A stretch of DNA of 64,000 nucleotides, from positions 361,855 through 425,854 of the forward strand of contig NZ_FNUM01000003.1 of NCBI RefSeq assembly GCF_900107995.1, given 5' to 3'. Source of the DNA: Alcanivorax sp. DSM 26293. GTDB lineage: Bacteria > Pseudomonadota > Gammaproteobacteria > Pseudomonadales > Alcanivoracaceae. Position 1 is the stretch's first letter. Each line of letters opens with the position of its first letter. The position numbers and the translations under genes are program-made. A model generated the notes under the pieces. It made no database searches. It saw only the letters and a list, made by a program, of their open reading frames with translations, and was not told the DNA's origin. Positions 51,495-59,023 of the stretch are shown here, piece by piece.

Positions 51495-51860
51495 GTGCCG
51501 ACAACCCAGGCTTTTACCCGCCAGCACAGACTTCTTACCGGAACCCAATATCAGACCGTATTCGACCACCCCAAATGGAAGGTGGGCAATGCGGCGTTTT
51601 TGTTGTTGGCGTGTCCGAATCAGCAGCAGTTGCCCCGATTGGGCCTGGTGATTGGCCGCAAGCGCGCAAAGCGGGCGGTTGACCGTGGCTGTGTCAAACG
51701 CAGAGCCCGGGAGCAATTCCGTTTACGCCAGCACGAACTGGCAGGACTGGACATTATATTGCTGGTCCGCGGACGCATTGATCGCCCGGATCCGGCAGAA
51801 GTGACAGACCAGCTTGGCAAGCTCTTTGACAAGCTGCTTGCTAAGTGCGGGCAAGCTTGA
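51495..51860 (+). CDS. rnpA: Ribonuclease P protein component
   Basis: A 121-residue basic protein that assists the RNase P RNA in 5' processing of tRNAs. The fold is recognisable: FTRQHRLLTGTQYQTVFDHP, RLGLVIGRKRAKRAV, and the C-terminal helix. The signature helix, usually RNRIKR, reads RGCVKR (in AVDRGCVKRRAREQF), replacing the highly conserved Asn-Arg. The start is a GTG with GAGG upstream. It lies between rpmH and yidC. Confidence 0.93.
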   Translation: MPTTQAFTRQHRLLTGTQYQTVFDHPKWKVGNAAFLLLACPNQQQLPRLGLVIGRKRAKRAVDRGCVKRRAREQFRLRQHELAGLDIILLVRGRIDRPDPAEVTDQLGKLFDKLLAKCGQA

Positions 51861-51900
51861 GAAACTGCGGCCCGTTTTTCACGCCACAGAATAGCCTGTT

Positions 51901-53637
51901 ATGGAAATCCAGCGCGCCCTAGTAATCACCGGCATTGCCATCGTTTCCTACCTGATGATTCAGGCCTGGCAACAGGATTATGCCAACCCGACCCAGCCAG
52001 CCGCCGTTGAAGAGGTTGCGCAGACTGCGCAAGGCAATGACGACGGGCTGGATCTCCCCGAACCTCAGGCCGAGACTGCCGATAGCGGCATTCCTTCTGC
52101 TCCCGCAGAACAGGCTCAAACTCCCGCATCCGAATCCAGCGAGCAGTCCACCCGTCAGGAACGTATCCGTGTCAGCACCGATGTGCTGCGTGTGGAAATC
52201 GATCCCAAGGGGGGCGATATCGTCCGCCTGGCGTTGCCGGAGTTCCCTCGCCATGCGGAAACCCCGGATCAGCCCTTCGTGTTGCTCGAGCAGGATGCCA
52301 ATCGTACCTATGTGGCCCAGAGTGGACTGATCGGCAAGAACGGAACCGATTCCAGTGCGGGCCGTCCGCTGTGGAGCACTGCCGAGCAGAGCTATCAGCT
52401 GGATGAGGGCAGCCAGGAACTGAATGTGGATCTGACCCTGCGTCAGGACAATGGCGCCGAACTGGTCAAACGTTTCACCTTCGAGCGCGGTAGCTACCTG
52501 GTTCGCGTCAGCCATATTGTTCGCAACCAGGGGAACAGCGAATGGTCCGGTGCCCTGTATGGCCAGATCAAGCGCGACGGCAGTGATGACCCGGGTCTGG
52601 CGAACCATGGCTTTATCCCCATGCCCACCTATTTGGGGGCTGCCTACTGGGATAGCGAGAAGCCCTACAATAAACTCGATTTTGACGACATGGCGGACCA
52701 GCCTCTGAACCTGACGGTCGAGGGCGGCTGGTTGGCCATGGTGCAACACTACTTTGTTTCTGCCTGGGTACCGGATGCCCAGCAACGGAATCAATACTCC
52801 AGCGTCCATCTGGAAAAGCGAGGCCAGTACCTGCTGCGCTTCGTCTCTCCCACCGTCAAGGTGGCTCCCGGTGAAGAAAAAGTGCTGTACGCCGAGTTTT
52901 ATGCCGGGCCCAAGCAGCAGGACAAGCTGGAGGCGATCAGCCCCGGTCTCAACATGACCGTGGACTATGGCTGGCTGTGGTTTATTTCCCAGCCCATCTT
53001 TGCCCTGCTGGTGTTCCTGCAGAGCGGTGAGGTGTCCGTGTTTGGCATGGATATCGACATCGGTGCCGGTGTGGGGAACTGGGGTGTGGCCATCATCCTG
53101 CTGACCTTCATTATCAAGGCAATCTTCTTCAAGCTCAGCGCTACCAGCTATCGCTCCATGGCGAAAATGCGCAAGGTGGCGCCGGAGATGCAGCGCATCA
53201 AGGAGCAGAACAAGAACGACCGGCAGAAAGCGCAGATGGAAACCATGAAGTTGTTCCAGCGCGAGAAGATCAACCCCCTGGGCGGTTGTCTGCCCATGCT
53301 GGTTCAGATGCCGGTGTTTATTGCCCTGTACTATGTGCTGCTGGAGTCGGTGGAGCTGCGTCAGGCCCCGTTCTTCCTGTGGATCAACGATCTGTCAGTG
53401 ATGGACCCGTATTTTGTCCTGCCAATCCTGATGGGCGCTTCCATGTTCCTGCAGACCCGCCTCAACCCGACGCCGGCGGACCCCATGCAGGCCCAGGTGA
53501 TGAAGTGGATGCCGGTGGTGTTCTCCGTCTTCATGCTGTGGTTCCCGGCAGGTCTGGTGCTGTACTGGCTGACCAACAACCTGCTGTCCATTGCCCAGCA
53601 GTGGGCGATTACCCGCAAGATCGAAAACGAAGGATAA
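51901..53637 (+). CDS. yidC: Membrane protein insertase YidC
   Basis: A 578-residue inner-membrane insertase. An N-terminal signal anchor (ALVITGIAIVSYLMIQAW) precedes a Glu/Ala/Pro-rich linker (residues 30-90) and a large periplasmic beta domain (about 90-340). The conserved five-helix core follows, with the family loop NPLGGCLPMLVQMPVFIALY near residue 460. It begins 40 bp after rnpA; the small yidD gene usually found between them is missing. A terminator follows. Confidence 0.98.
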   Translation: MEIQRALVITGIAIVSYLMIQAWQQDYANPTQPAAVEEVAQTAQGNDDGLDLPEPQAETADSGIPSAPAEQAQTPASESSEQSTRQERIRVSTDVLRVEIDPKGGDIVRLALPEFPRHAETPDQPFVLLEQDANRTYVAQSGLIGKNGTDSSAGRPLWSTAEQSYQLDEGSQELNVDLTLRQDNGAELVKRFTFERGSYLVRVSHIVRNQGNSEWSGALYGQIKRDGSDDPGLANHGFIPMPTYLGAAYWDSEKPYNKLDFDDMADQPLNLTVEGGWLAMVQHYFVSAWVPDAQQRNQYSSVHLEKRGQYLLRFVSPTVKVAPGEEKVLYAEFYAGPKQQDKLEAISPGLNMTVDYGWLWFISQPIFALLVFLQSGEVSVFGMDIDIGAGVGNWGVAIILLTFIIKAIFFKLSATSYRSMAKMRKVAPEMQRIKEQNKNDRQKAQMETMKLFQREKINPLGGCLPMLVQMPVFIALYYVLLESVELRQAPFFLWINDLSVMDPYFVLPILMGASMFLQTRLNPTPADPMQAQVMKWMPVVFSVFMLWFPAGLVLYWLTNNLLSIAQQWAITRKIENEG

Positions 53638-53662
53638 CAGCCCCGCGCTGCTGTTCTTTATC

Positions 53663-53694
53663 AACCGGCCGGGATTTCCCGGCCGGTTTTGTTT
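53663..53694 (+). terminator. Rho-independent terminator after yidC
   Basis: AACCGGCCGGG-ATTT-CCCGGCCGGTT (53663-53688) with TTTTGTTTT following. The stem is perfect, 11 bp. Confidence 0.92.
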
Positions 53695-53733
53695 TATGCT
53701 GATGCTCCTTTGCCGGTCTGCCTGAATTAGCCC

Positions 53734-55116
53734 ATGTCGAATACTGCCCAGGATACGATTGTTGCCATTGCCACAGCGCCAGGCCGTGGCGGCGTGGGCG
53801 TGGTTCGCCTGTCCGGTCCCGGGGCCCGTGAGATTGCCGGAAAGTTGGTGGGTGATCGCTCACTGACCCCTAGAATGGCGCATTTTGCCCGCTTCAAAGA
53901 TGCCCAGGGCCAGGTGATCGATGAGGGGCTGGTGATTGCCTTCCCGGCACCCCACTCGTTTACCGGCGAAGACGTGGTCGAGCTGCAGGGCCATGGCGGC
54001 CCGGTGATCCTGGATATGCTGGTGGCAGCCTGCATAGCGGCTGGCGCCCGTCAGGCCCGGGCGGGGGAATTTTCCCAGCGGGCCTTCCTCAACGACAAGA
54101 TGGATCTGACCCAGGCTGAAGCCATCGCCGACCTGATCGATGCCGGCACCAGTGCATCAGCACGAGCCGCCCTGCATTCCCTGCAGGGGGGGTTCTCCGA
54201 CCAGGTGAATCGCCTGGTGGAGGAGCTCATTGGGTTGCGCATCTATGTGGAAGCCGCCATTGATTTCCCGGAAGAGGAAATCGACTTTCTCTCTGATGGC
54301 AAGGTGGCCGGGGATCTCCGTGAGTTACGCGGGCAATGCCTGCGGGTGCTGGAGGAAGCCAATCAGGGCCGCCTGGTTCGTGAGGGCATGACCCTGGTTA
54401 TCGCCGGCAAACCCAATGCCGGAAAGTCCTCGCTGATGAATGCCCTGGCCGGCTTCGATGCGGCCATCGTTACCGATATCGCCGGTACCACCCGGGATGT
54501 GCTGCGCGAATCCATCCAGCTGGATGGCATGCCCCTGAACCTGATTGATACCGCTGGCCTGCGGGACAGCGCCGATGTGGTGGAGCAGGAGGGCATTCGC
54601 CGTGCCTATGCGGAAATGAAAAAAGCCGACCGCCTGCTGGTCATGGTGGATTCCCGGGAGGGAGATGTTAATCCACAAGATATCCACAGCTTGCTTCCGC
54701 AGAGCCAGCAGCAACTGGAAAATCTGGATCTGCCGGTGACGGTGGTGCTGAACAAGGCAGATCTGTCCGGCATCCCGACCGGGCCCCGGGATGACGGTAG
54801 CTTCGTGATCTCCGCTACCACCGGTGACGGCTTGCCGGAACTGCGGGAGCACCTGAAAGCCGCCGCCGGATTTAAAGGAACAGGGCAGGGTGAAGGGCAA
54901 AGCCGCTTTTCCGCCCGTCGCCGCCACATCACGGCGCTGCAACAGGCTCTCGCCGCCCTGGACAATGGCGAGCAGCAATTGCACGATCATGCCGCTGGCG
55001 AGCTGCTGGCGGAAGACCTGCGCGCTGCCCAGAAAGCCCTGGAAGAAATTACCGGTGCCTTTACCGCGGATGATTTACTGGGCCGGATTTTTTCCTCTTT
55101 CTGTATCGGTAAGTAG
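53734..55116 (+). CDS. mnmE: tRNA modification GTPase MnmE
   Basis: A 460-residue GTPase that, with MnmG, makes the 5-carboxymethylaminomethyl group on wobble uridines. The N-terminal folate-binding domain starts [20 protein letters not shown]. The G domain has [10 protein letters not shown] (G1), [17 protein letters not shown] (G3) and LNKAD (G4), and the C-terminus is the invariant CIGK. Its partner gene mnmG, often next in origin regions, does not follow here; an accessory locus does. Confidence 0.98.
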   Translation: MSNTAQDTIVAIATAPGRGGVGVVRLSGPGAREIAGKLVGDRSLTPRMAHFARFKDAQGQVIDEGLVIAFPAPHSFTGEDVVELQGHGGPVILDMLVAACIAAGARQARAGEFSQRAFLNDKMDLTQAEAIADLIDAGTSASARAALHSLQGGFSDQVNRLVEELIGLRIYVEAAIDFPEEEIDFLSDGKVAGDLRELRGQCLRVLEEANQGRLVREGMTLVIAGKPNAGKSSLMNALAGFDAAIVTDIAGTTRDVLRESIQLDGMPLNLIDTAGLRDSADVVEQEGIRRAYAEMKKADRLLVMVDSREGDVNPQDIHSLLPQSQQQLENLDLPVTVVLNKADLSGIPTGPRDDGSFVISATTGDGLPELREHLKAAAGFKGTGQGEGQSRFSARRRHITALQQALAALDNGEQQLHDHAAGELLAEDLRAAQKALEEITGAFTADDLLGRIFSSFCIGK

Positions 55117-55405
55117 CATCCCAAGCCCGACGCGGATCCCTGCGTCTATGGAATGATCCTTGTGTCCCCCCCCCCTTCTTCCTGCCGCCCCTGTTGACTG
55201 AATAGTCAAATTATTGACTAAACCGCTCAATGTAAAAATTCCGCATCCAAGCCCCTTTCAAATCAAACGCCTAGGGCGGAAGTAAACATAATAAAAATTT
55301 TTGAGCATTGGCATGCATATGCGGATGGAGTTTGCTTGTTCCGATTGTGACTGATGGGTCACGGAATGGCTGTACATAAAAAAAAAACAACACAGCGAGG
55401 TGGGG
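55117..55405 (+). promoter_or_regulatory. Promoter region of the exported-protein cluster with homopolymer runs and TTGACT half-sites
   Basis: C10 at 55166-55175 is followed by TTGACT-GAAT-AGTCAA (55194-55209) and another TTGACT at 55214-55219. Then comes AT-rich DNA with the palindrome-like GCATGCATATGC near 55311. An A10 run at 55378-55387 ends 18 bp before the first ATG. A regulator with TTGACT half-sites and slippage at the runs are both possible. I cannot place a -10 box. Confidence 0.5.
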
Positions 55406-57001
55406 ATGCTCACCAAACACAAGAAAAAGCGGTTTTCCCGTGTACTGGCTACGCTATTGGCAGCCATGCCATTACTGGCCCAGGCGGCTATGGAGTCCCT
55501 GGATGAGGAAAGCCTGTCTCAGGTCACTGGCACCGGACTGGCGATCGGTTTCGAGGATTTTCGCTGGCTGGTCAAGCCCACCAGCTATTTTGAACAGGTG
55601 GGGTCGGATCCGGTGGGCGATACCACACTGCAGCGGGGAGACCTGCGCTGGTATGGCGTCAATATCTCCGGTGCCGGCCCGGGGGGATTTCACTGGGATG
55701 AAAGTGGCGGCAATTTCGGCACGCCCTGTGATGCCTCCAGTCTGGGTTGCCCCCGCGGTGGCCTGATTGCGGACTTTGCCCCCCACGATAACCCTTACCT
55801 GTTGCGCGCGTTTTCTCCCCGTGGCGTCAGCTACGAGGGGACCATCATCAACAGTGACCCCGATAATCCGGACAAGACCATCTATGAATATCTGGCACCC
55901 AGTGCGCAGCCGGATTATACCCTTTCCTTTTGGGGGGAACTGGAGGTAGGGCGTAGCGGCAATAACAATAACCTGGCGGTGGGAACCGGCGACCTGCTGA
56001 AGACCCAGACCATCATCCGGGGTAATGCGGCCAACTCTGCCTTTCGACTTTTTCAGTTTACCCAGCCGGGTAACGAAACCTTTGCCATTCTCTACCACAG
56101 CTACCTGAAAGGAGACTTCCGCTTCTCGGCCGCACAACAGACTGGCAGCGCCAGTGATGACGTTGGTGAACCGGTAAGATTTGACGCCCTGGAAGGTCTG
56201 CATTTCAAAAATGTGGATGCCTATGTGCCGTTGGGGCAACTGTATTACCAGGCCCTCACGCTGAATACCGTGCCCTCACAGGACGGTAATTTCATTCTGG
56301 AAATCCCCCGTCTTCCTGATGTGCCTACCCATACAGCCGTGCATGACCATTTTTATTCTCTGGTGGTGCCAGACAGTACGGATGCGGGTTATATCACGGC
56401 ACGAGCCGCACTGCTGACCCAGACCCCCGGGGCCACTCCCACGCATACCGTGGATGATGCCTATTTTGTGACCCATGGCCACTCACGCTGGGGTGACTGG
56501 TACCCCTGCCGCGGATTGGGCTGCCCGGCGATATCCACAACGCCTTCCCCCAGCCGCAATGCCTACAACGACACCAGTGACGGTATTTTCTTTCGCAAAT
56601 GTGAAAGCTGCGACGACTTTGATGCCTTCGCATACATGATTACCGCGGTGGACATCAGGACAGGGACCAATGAGTACTCCTGCCCGGGAGGCAACAACTG
56701 TGGAAACTATACCCCACGAGGGGGAATCGGTTCGGTTGCGGATCGCTACTATCGCCAGGCGGTCAATTGCAATGCCAGCAATGGGAGTGACTATCAATGT
56801 GGATATGGCGGTAGTTACAGCATCGATTCAGGTCCTGATTACACCACCGTAAACAAAGTCAATCCATCCACTTTCTTTGGCGTTTCAGGGGGGAGCAACC
56901 TTCCTGTAATTCGTACTGATGTTGCCAATATCGGTGACGCCCGCATTGAGGGACTTCAAGTCAATTATCTTAAATTCACCAGCTATGGCGCCGGGAATTA
57001 G
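55406..57001 (+). CDS. Exported protein 1 of the LDxxxL-xxG motif cluster
   Basis: A 531-residue secreted or surface protein. A basic signal peptide (LTKHKKKRFSRVLATLLAAM, then PLLAQA) is followed at once by MESLDEESLSQVTGTGLAIG, the motif shared by all four proteins here and seen in the DUF6160/FilA-like group. The rest is beta-rich, acidic and aromatic, with paired cysteines (CDASSLGC, CRGLGC, CESC, CPGGNNC, CGYGGSY) that suggest extracellular disulphides. It has no membrane anchor. The ATG at 55406 has GAGG 7 nt upstream. Function unknown; the motif group has been linked to putative pilus systems in Acinetobacter. Confidence 0.72.
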   Translation: MLTKHKKKRFSRVLATLLAAMPLLAQAAMESLDEESLSQVTGTGLAIGFEDFRWLVKPTSYFEQVGSDPVGDTTLQRGDLRWYGVNISGAGPGGFHWDESGGNFGTPCDASSLGCPRGGLIADFAPHDNPYLLRAFSPRGVSYEGTIINSDPDNPDKTIYEYLAPSAQPDYTLSFWGELEVGRSGNNNNLAVGTGDLLKTQTIIRGNAANSAFRLFQFTQPGNETFAILYHSYLKGDFRFSAAQQTGSASDDVGEPVRFDALEGLHFKNVDAYVPLGQLYYQALTLNTVPSQDGNFILEIPRLPDVPTHTAVHDHFYSLVVPDSTDAGYITARAALLTQTPGATPTHTVDDAYFVTHGHSRWGDWYPCRGLGCPAISTTPSPSRNAYNDTSDGIFFRKCESCDDFDAFAYMITAVDIRTGTNEYSCPGGNNCGNYTPRGGIGSVADRYYRQAVNCNASNGSDYQCGYGGSYSIDSGPDYTTVNKVNPSTFFGVSGGSNLPVIRTDVANIGDARIEGLQVNYLKFTSYGAGN

Positions 57002-57010
57002 AGGTGCATC

Positions 57011-58345
57011 ATGATAAAAATAATAATTTTATTCCCCGCAAAGATAAGTTTCCTGTGGGTTGCGTTGCTGTTCTTTTCTTCACAATCCGTTGCATTGAGT
57101 ATGGGAGGAATGAGCCCGCTTGACGATAGTCAGATGAGAGCGATATCCGGCCAGGGTCTGATTGTTTCCGACAAGGTATCAGGCAGTGCACTCGCCAATC
57201 CCAATGAATACTCCACGCCCTTTGAGTTCTATCGTATTGGTTTGGATGGAGAACTTCAGATGAATCTGAATATCTCCAAATTACAGCTGGGCTGTGGTGG
57301 CATTAATGACCATCTTTCCGGTCATGCAGGCTGTGATATTGATATTGATTATCTGAGTTTGATGGGCAGAAACGGCACCGATATTGGTGAGGCTGGCAGC
57401 CCGTTTACCCTGGATAGACCTTACATAGAGTTTGCGGTCAAAAATGATGATACCACCACGCTGCGAGAGATTGCCGGCATCAAGATAGGGGCGGAATCAG
57501 CGGATGGTGCCCTTAGCCTGGGAAGGCGATATTTCACCGATAATGCCATCAATCAGGAAAATACCGCCTTCGGTACCACCTGCGATACCGGCGCTGTGAC
57601 AGGCCCGGGCGTGATTGGTTGTCACTCCGGAATTAATACCGTCAGTGGATTTCTGGGCGCTGAACTTTCCCTGACAATGGATATCAAGGCAAGAATCGCT
57701 TTGCTGTTCGGTCTGGAGGCAACAGGGTGCACCGGGAGAACCAGCATTGGTCATGATGATTGCGGCAACACATTGAATGATGCGCTCTTTGTTGATCTTG
57801 CTGGCACACGGATGCAAACCCTGGGTCTAAGAGCGGCAGAACTGGCCATCAACAATATTGAAACAGATTTATTTGGTATTGGTTGCCCCTGGAATCCATT
57901 GGCATGTGGCATCGACGGGATCGCCAATTTAATTCTTAATGATGTGTATGCCAGCCTGTACACGGATCTTCGCAGCGTTCATAAACTGACTCTTGAAGAC
58001 ACCTCTGACTTCTTTCTTTCTTTCCAGCGAGAACCCATTGCTTACCCAAGGTACAGCAAGTTGACGCCTTCTCAGGATTTGCCGCCGGGTGCTTTTGATA
58101 TTTGTAATACAGGAAATGCTACGCCGCGATGCTCAAGCGCCTATGCGGTGCCCGCAAATACGGGCTGGTGGCTTAATGCGCCATCAGTGAAGTTGCTCGA
58201 TGTGTACAACCCTGATGCCAACCTGGGTAACCGAGGCATTGATGAAGCTATTGCCTTGCTGATAGCACCCGGCCTGCTTCTCGAGCACGCGGCGTTCAAT
58301 CTGTCGCCGCAACAAAACTGCTACGGCAGCACCATGTTTTGCTGA
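57011..58345 (+). CDS. Exported protein 2 of the motif cluster
   Basis: A 444-residue exported protein. The signal sequence (IKIIILFPAKISFLWVALLF) is unusually AT-rich at DNA level, unlike its neighbours. The mature start MSPLDDSQMRAISGQGLIV carries the shared motif. The body contains cysteine pairs (LGCGGINDHLSGHAGCD, CDTG..GC, CTGRTS..DDC) and ends CYGSTMFC. A hydrophobic-amphipathic part near residues 290-330 may bind lipid or membrane. It begins 9 bp after protein 1. No homologue of known function is recognised. Confidence 0.7.
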   Translation: MIKIIILFPAKISFLWVALLFFSSQSVALSMGGMSPLDDSQMRAISGQGLIVSDKVSGSALANPNEYSTPFEFYRIGLDGELQMNLNISKLQLGCGGINDHLSGHAGCDIDIDYLSLMGRNGTDIGEAGSPFTLDRPYIEFAVKNDDTTTLREIAGIKIGAESADGALSLGRRYFTDNAINQENTAFGTTCDTGAVTGPGVIGCHSGINTVSGFLGAELSLTMDIKARIALLFGLEATGCTGRTSIGHDDCGNTLNDALFVDLAGTRMQTLGLRAAELAINNIETDLFGIGCPWNPLACGIDGIANLILNDVYASLYTDLRSVHKLTLEDTSDFFLSFQREPIAYPRYSKLTPSQDLPPGAFDICNTGNATPRCSSAYAVPANTGWWLNAPSVKLLDVYNPDANLGNRGIDEAIALLIAPGLLLEHAAFNLSPQQNCYGSTMFC

Positions 58346-58357
58346 AGGAGAAAAGCG

Positions 58358-59023
58358 ATGGCTGGCCGGGAAATTTCATCACAGCACTTCAATCCTTTAA
58401 TACCGATGGTGTTGGTGTTGATCAGTATCGGTTATTCGATAAAAGCGCAAGCAGAGTCAATGATACCCATGGCTGATCATGAACTGCAGTCGGTCAGCGG
58501 TGGCGATGCCGTTCAGCTCACCTTGCGATTTCGCAACAATGTGGACGAAAACAACGTGCCGGACATGGCCTGTGGCGGCACCCCTGATCCTTGCCGGCTC
58601 GGACTTGAATTTGTGGCACGGGAAGGAAACTGGTTAGTAATGAAGGATTTTTACGGCAGTCTGGCCGTGGAGGATATTCGTTTTGAGGGGGCTTTCCTGA
58701 GTAACAGCAGTTCCCCCTACCGTGACCTGAGTCGCTTTGAGGATGCGGATGGCAACTGTCTGCTTTCCCCGTGTAATCCGGATGGTTTGCCGGCGATTTT
58801 GGTTGATTATCCCTTTGCCAAGGGGCCGGGTGAATATCAGGATCTGCATGCCTTTGTGAATATCGGGCGCATGGCCGTGGAAGTGGACGACGGCACGACC
58901 CCCGGATACCTGCTCGATAACAACCCCGGTAGTGCACTGGCATTCCGCATGAGCGATTCCACGAGCCCCAACGGGGACATGCAGATGCGTTTTGACGGGA
59001 GGGCGTTTCTGTATGGCTTCTGA
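58358..59023 (+). CDS. Exported protein 3 of the motif cluster
   Basis: A 221-residue exported protein, the smallest of the four. The signal segment (NPLIPMVLVLISIGYSIKAQA) is followed by MIPMADHELQSVSGGDAVQL, a looser version of the motif (ADHELxxVSG). The remainder is beta-rich with CGGTPDPC and CLLSPC pairs and ends DMQMRFDGRAFLYGF, an aromatic C-terminal strand reminiscent of outer-membrane beta strands. AAGGAG precedes the ATG. It overlaps the next gene by 11 bp. Confidence 0.7.
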   Translation: MAGREISSQHFNPLIPMVLVLISIGYSIKAQAESMIPMADHELQSVSGGDAVQLTLRFRNNVDENNVPDMACGGTPDPCRLGLEFVAREGNWLVMKDFYGSLAVEDIRFEGAFLSNSSSPYRDLSRFEDADGNCLLSPCNPDGLPAILVDYPFAKGPGEYQDLHAFVNIGRMAVEVDDGTTPGYLLDNNPGSALAFRMSDSTSPNGDMQMRFDGRAFLYGF

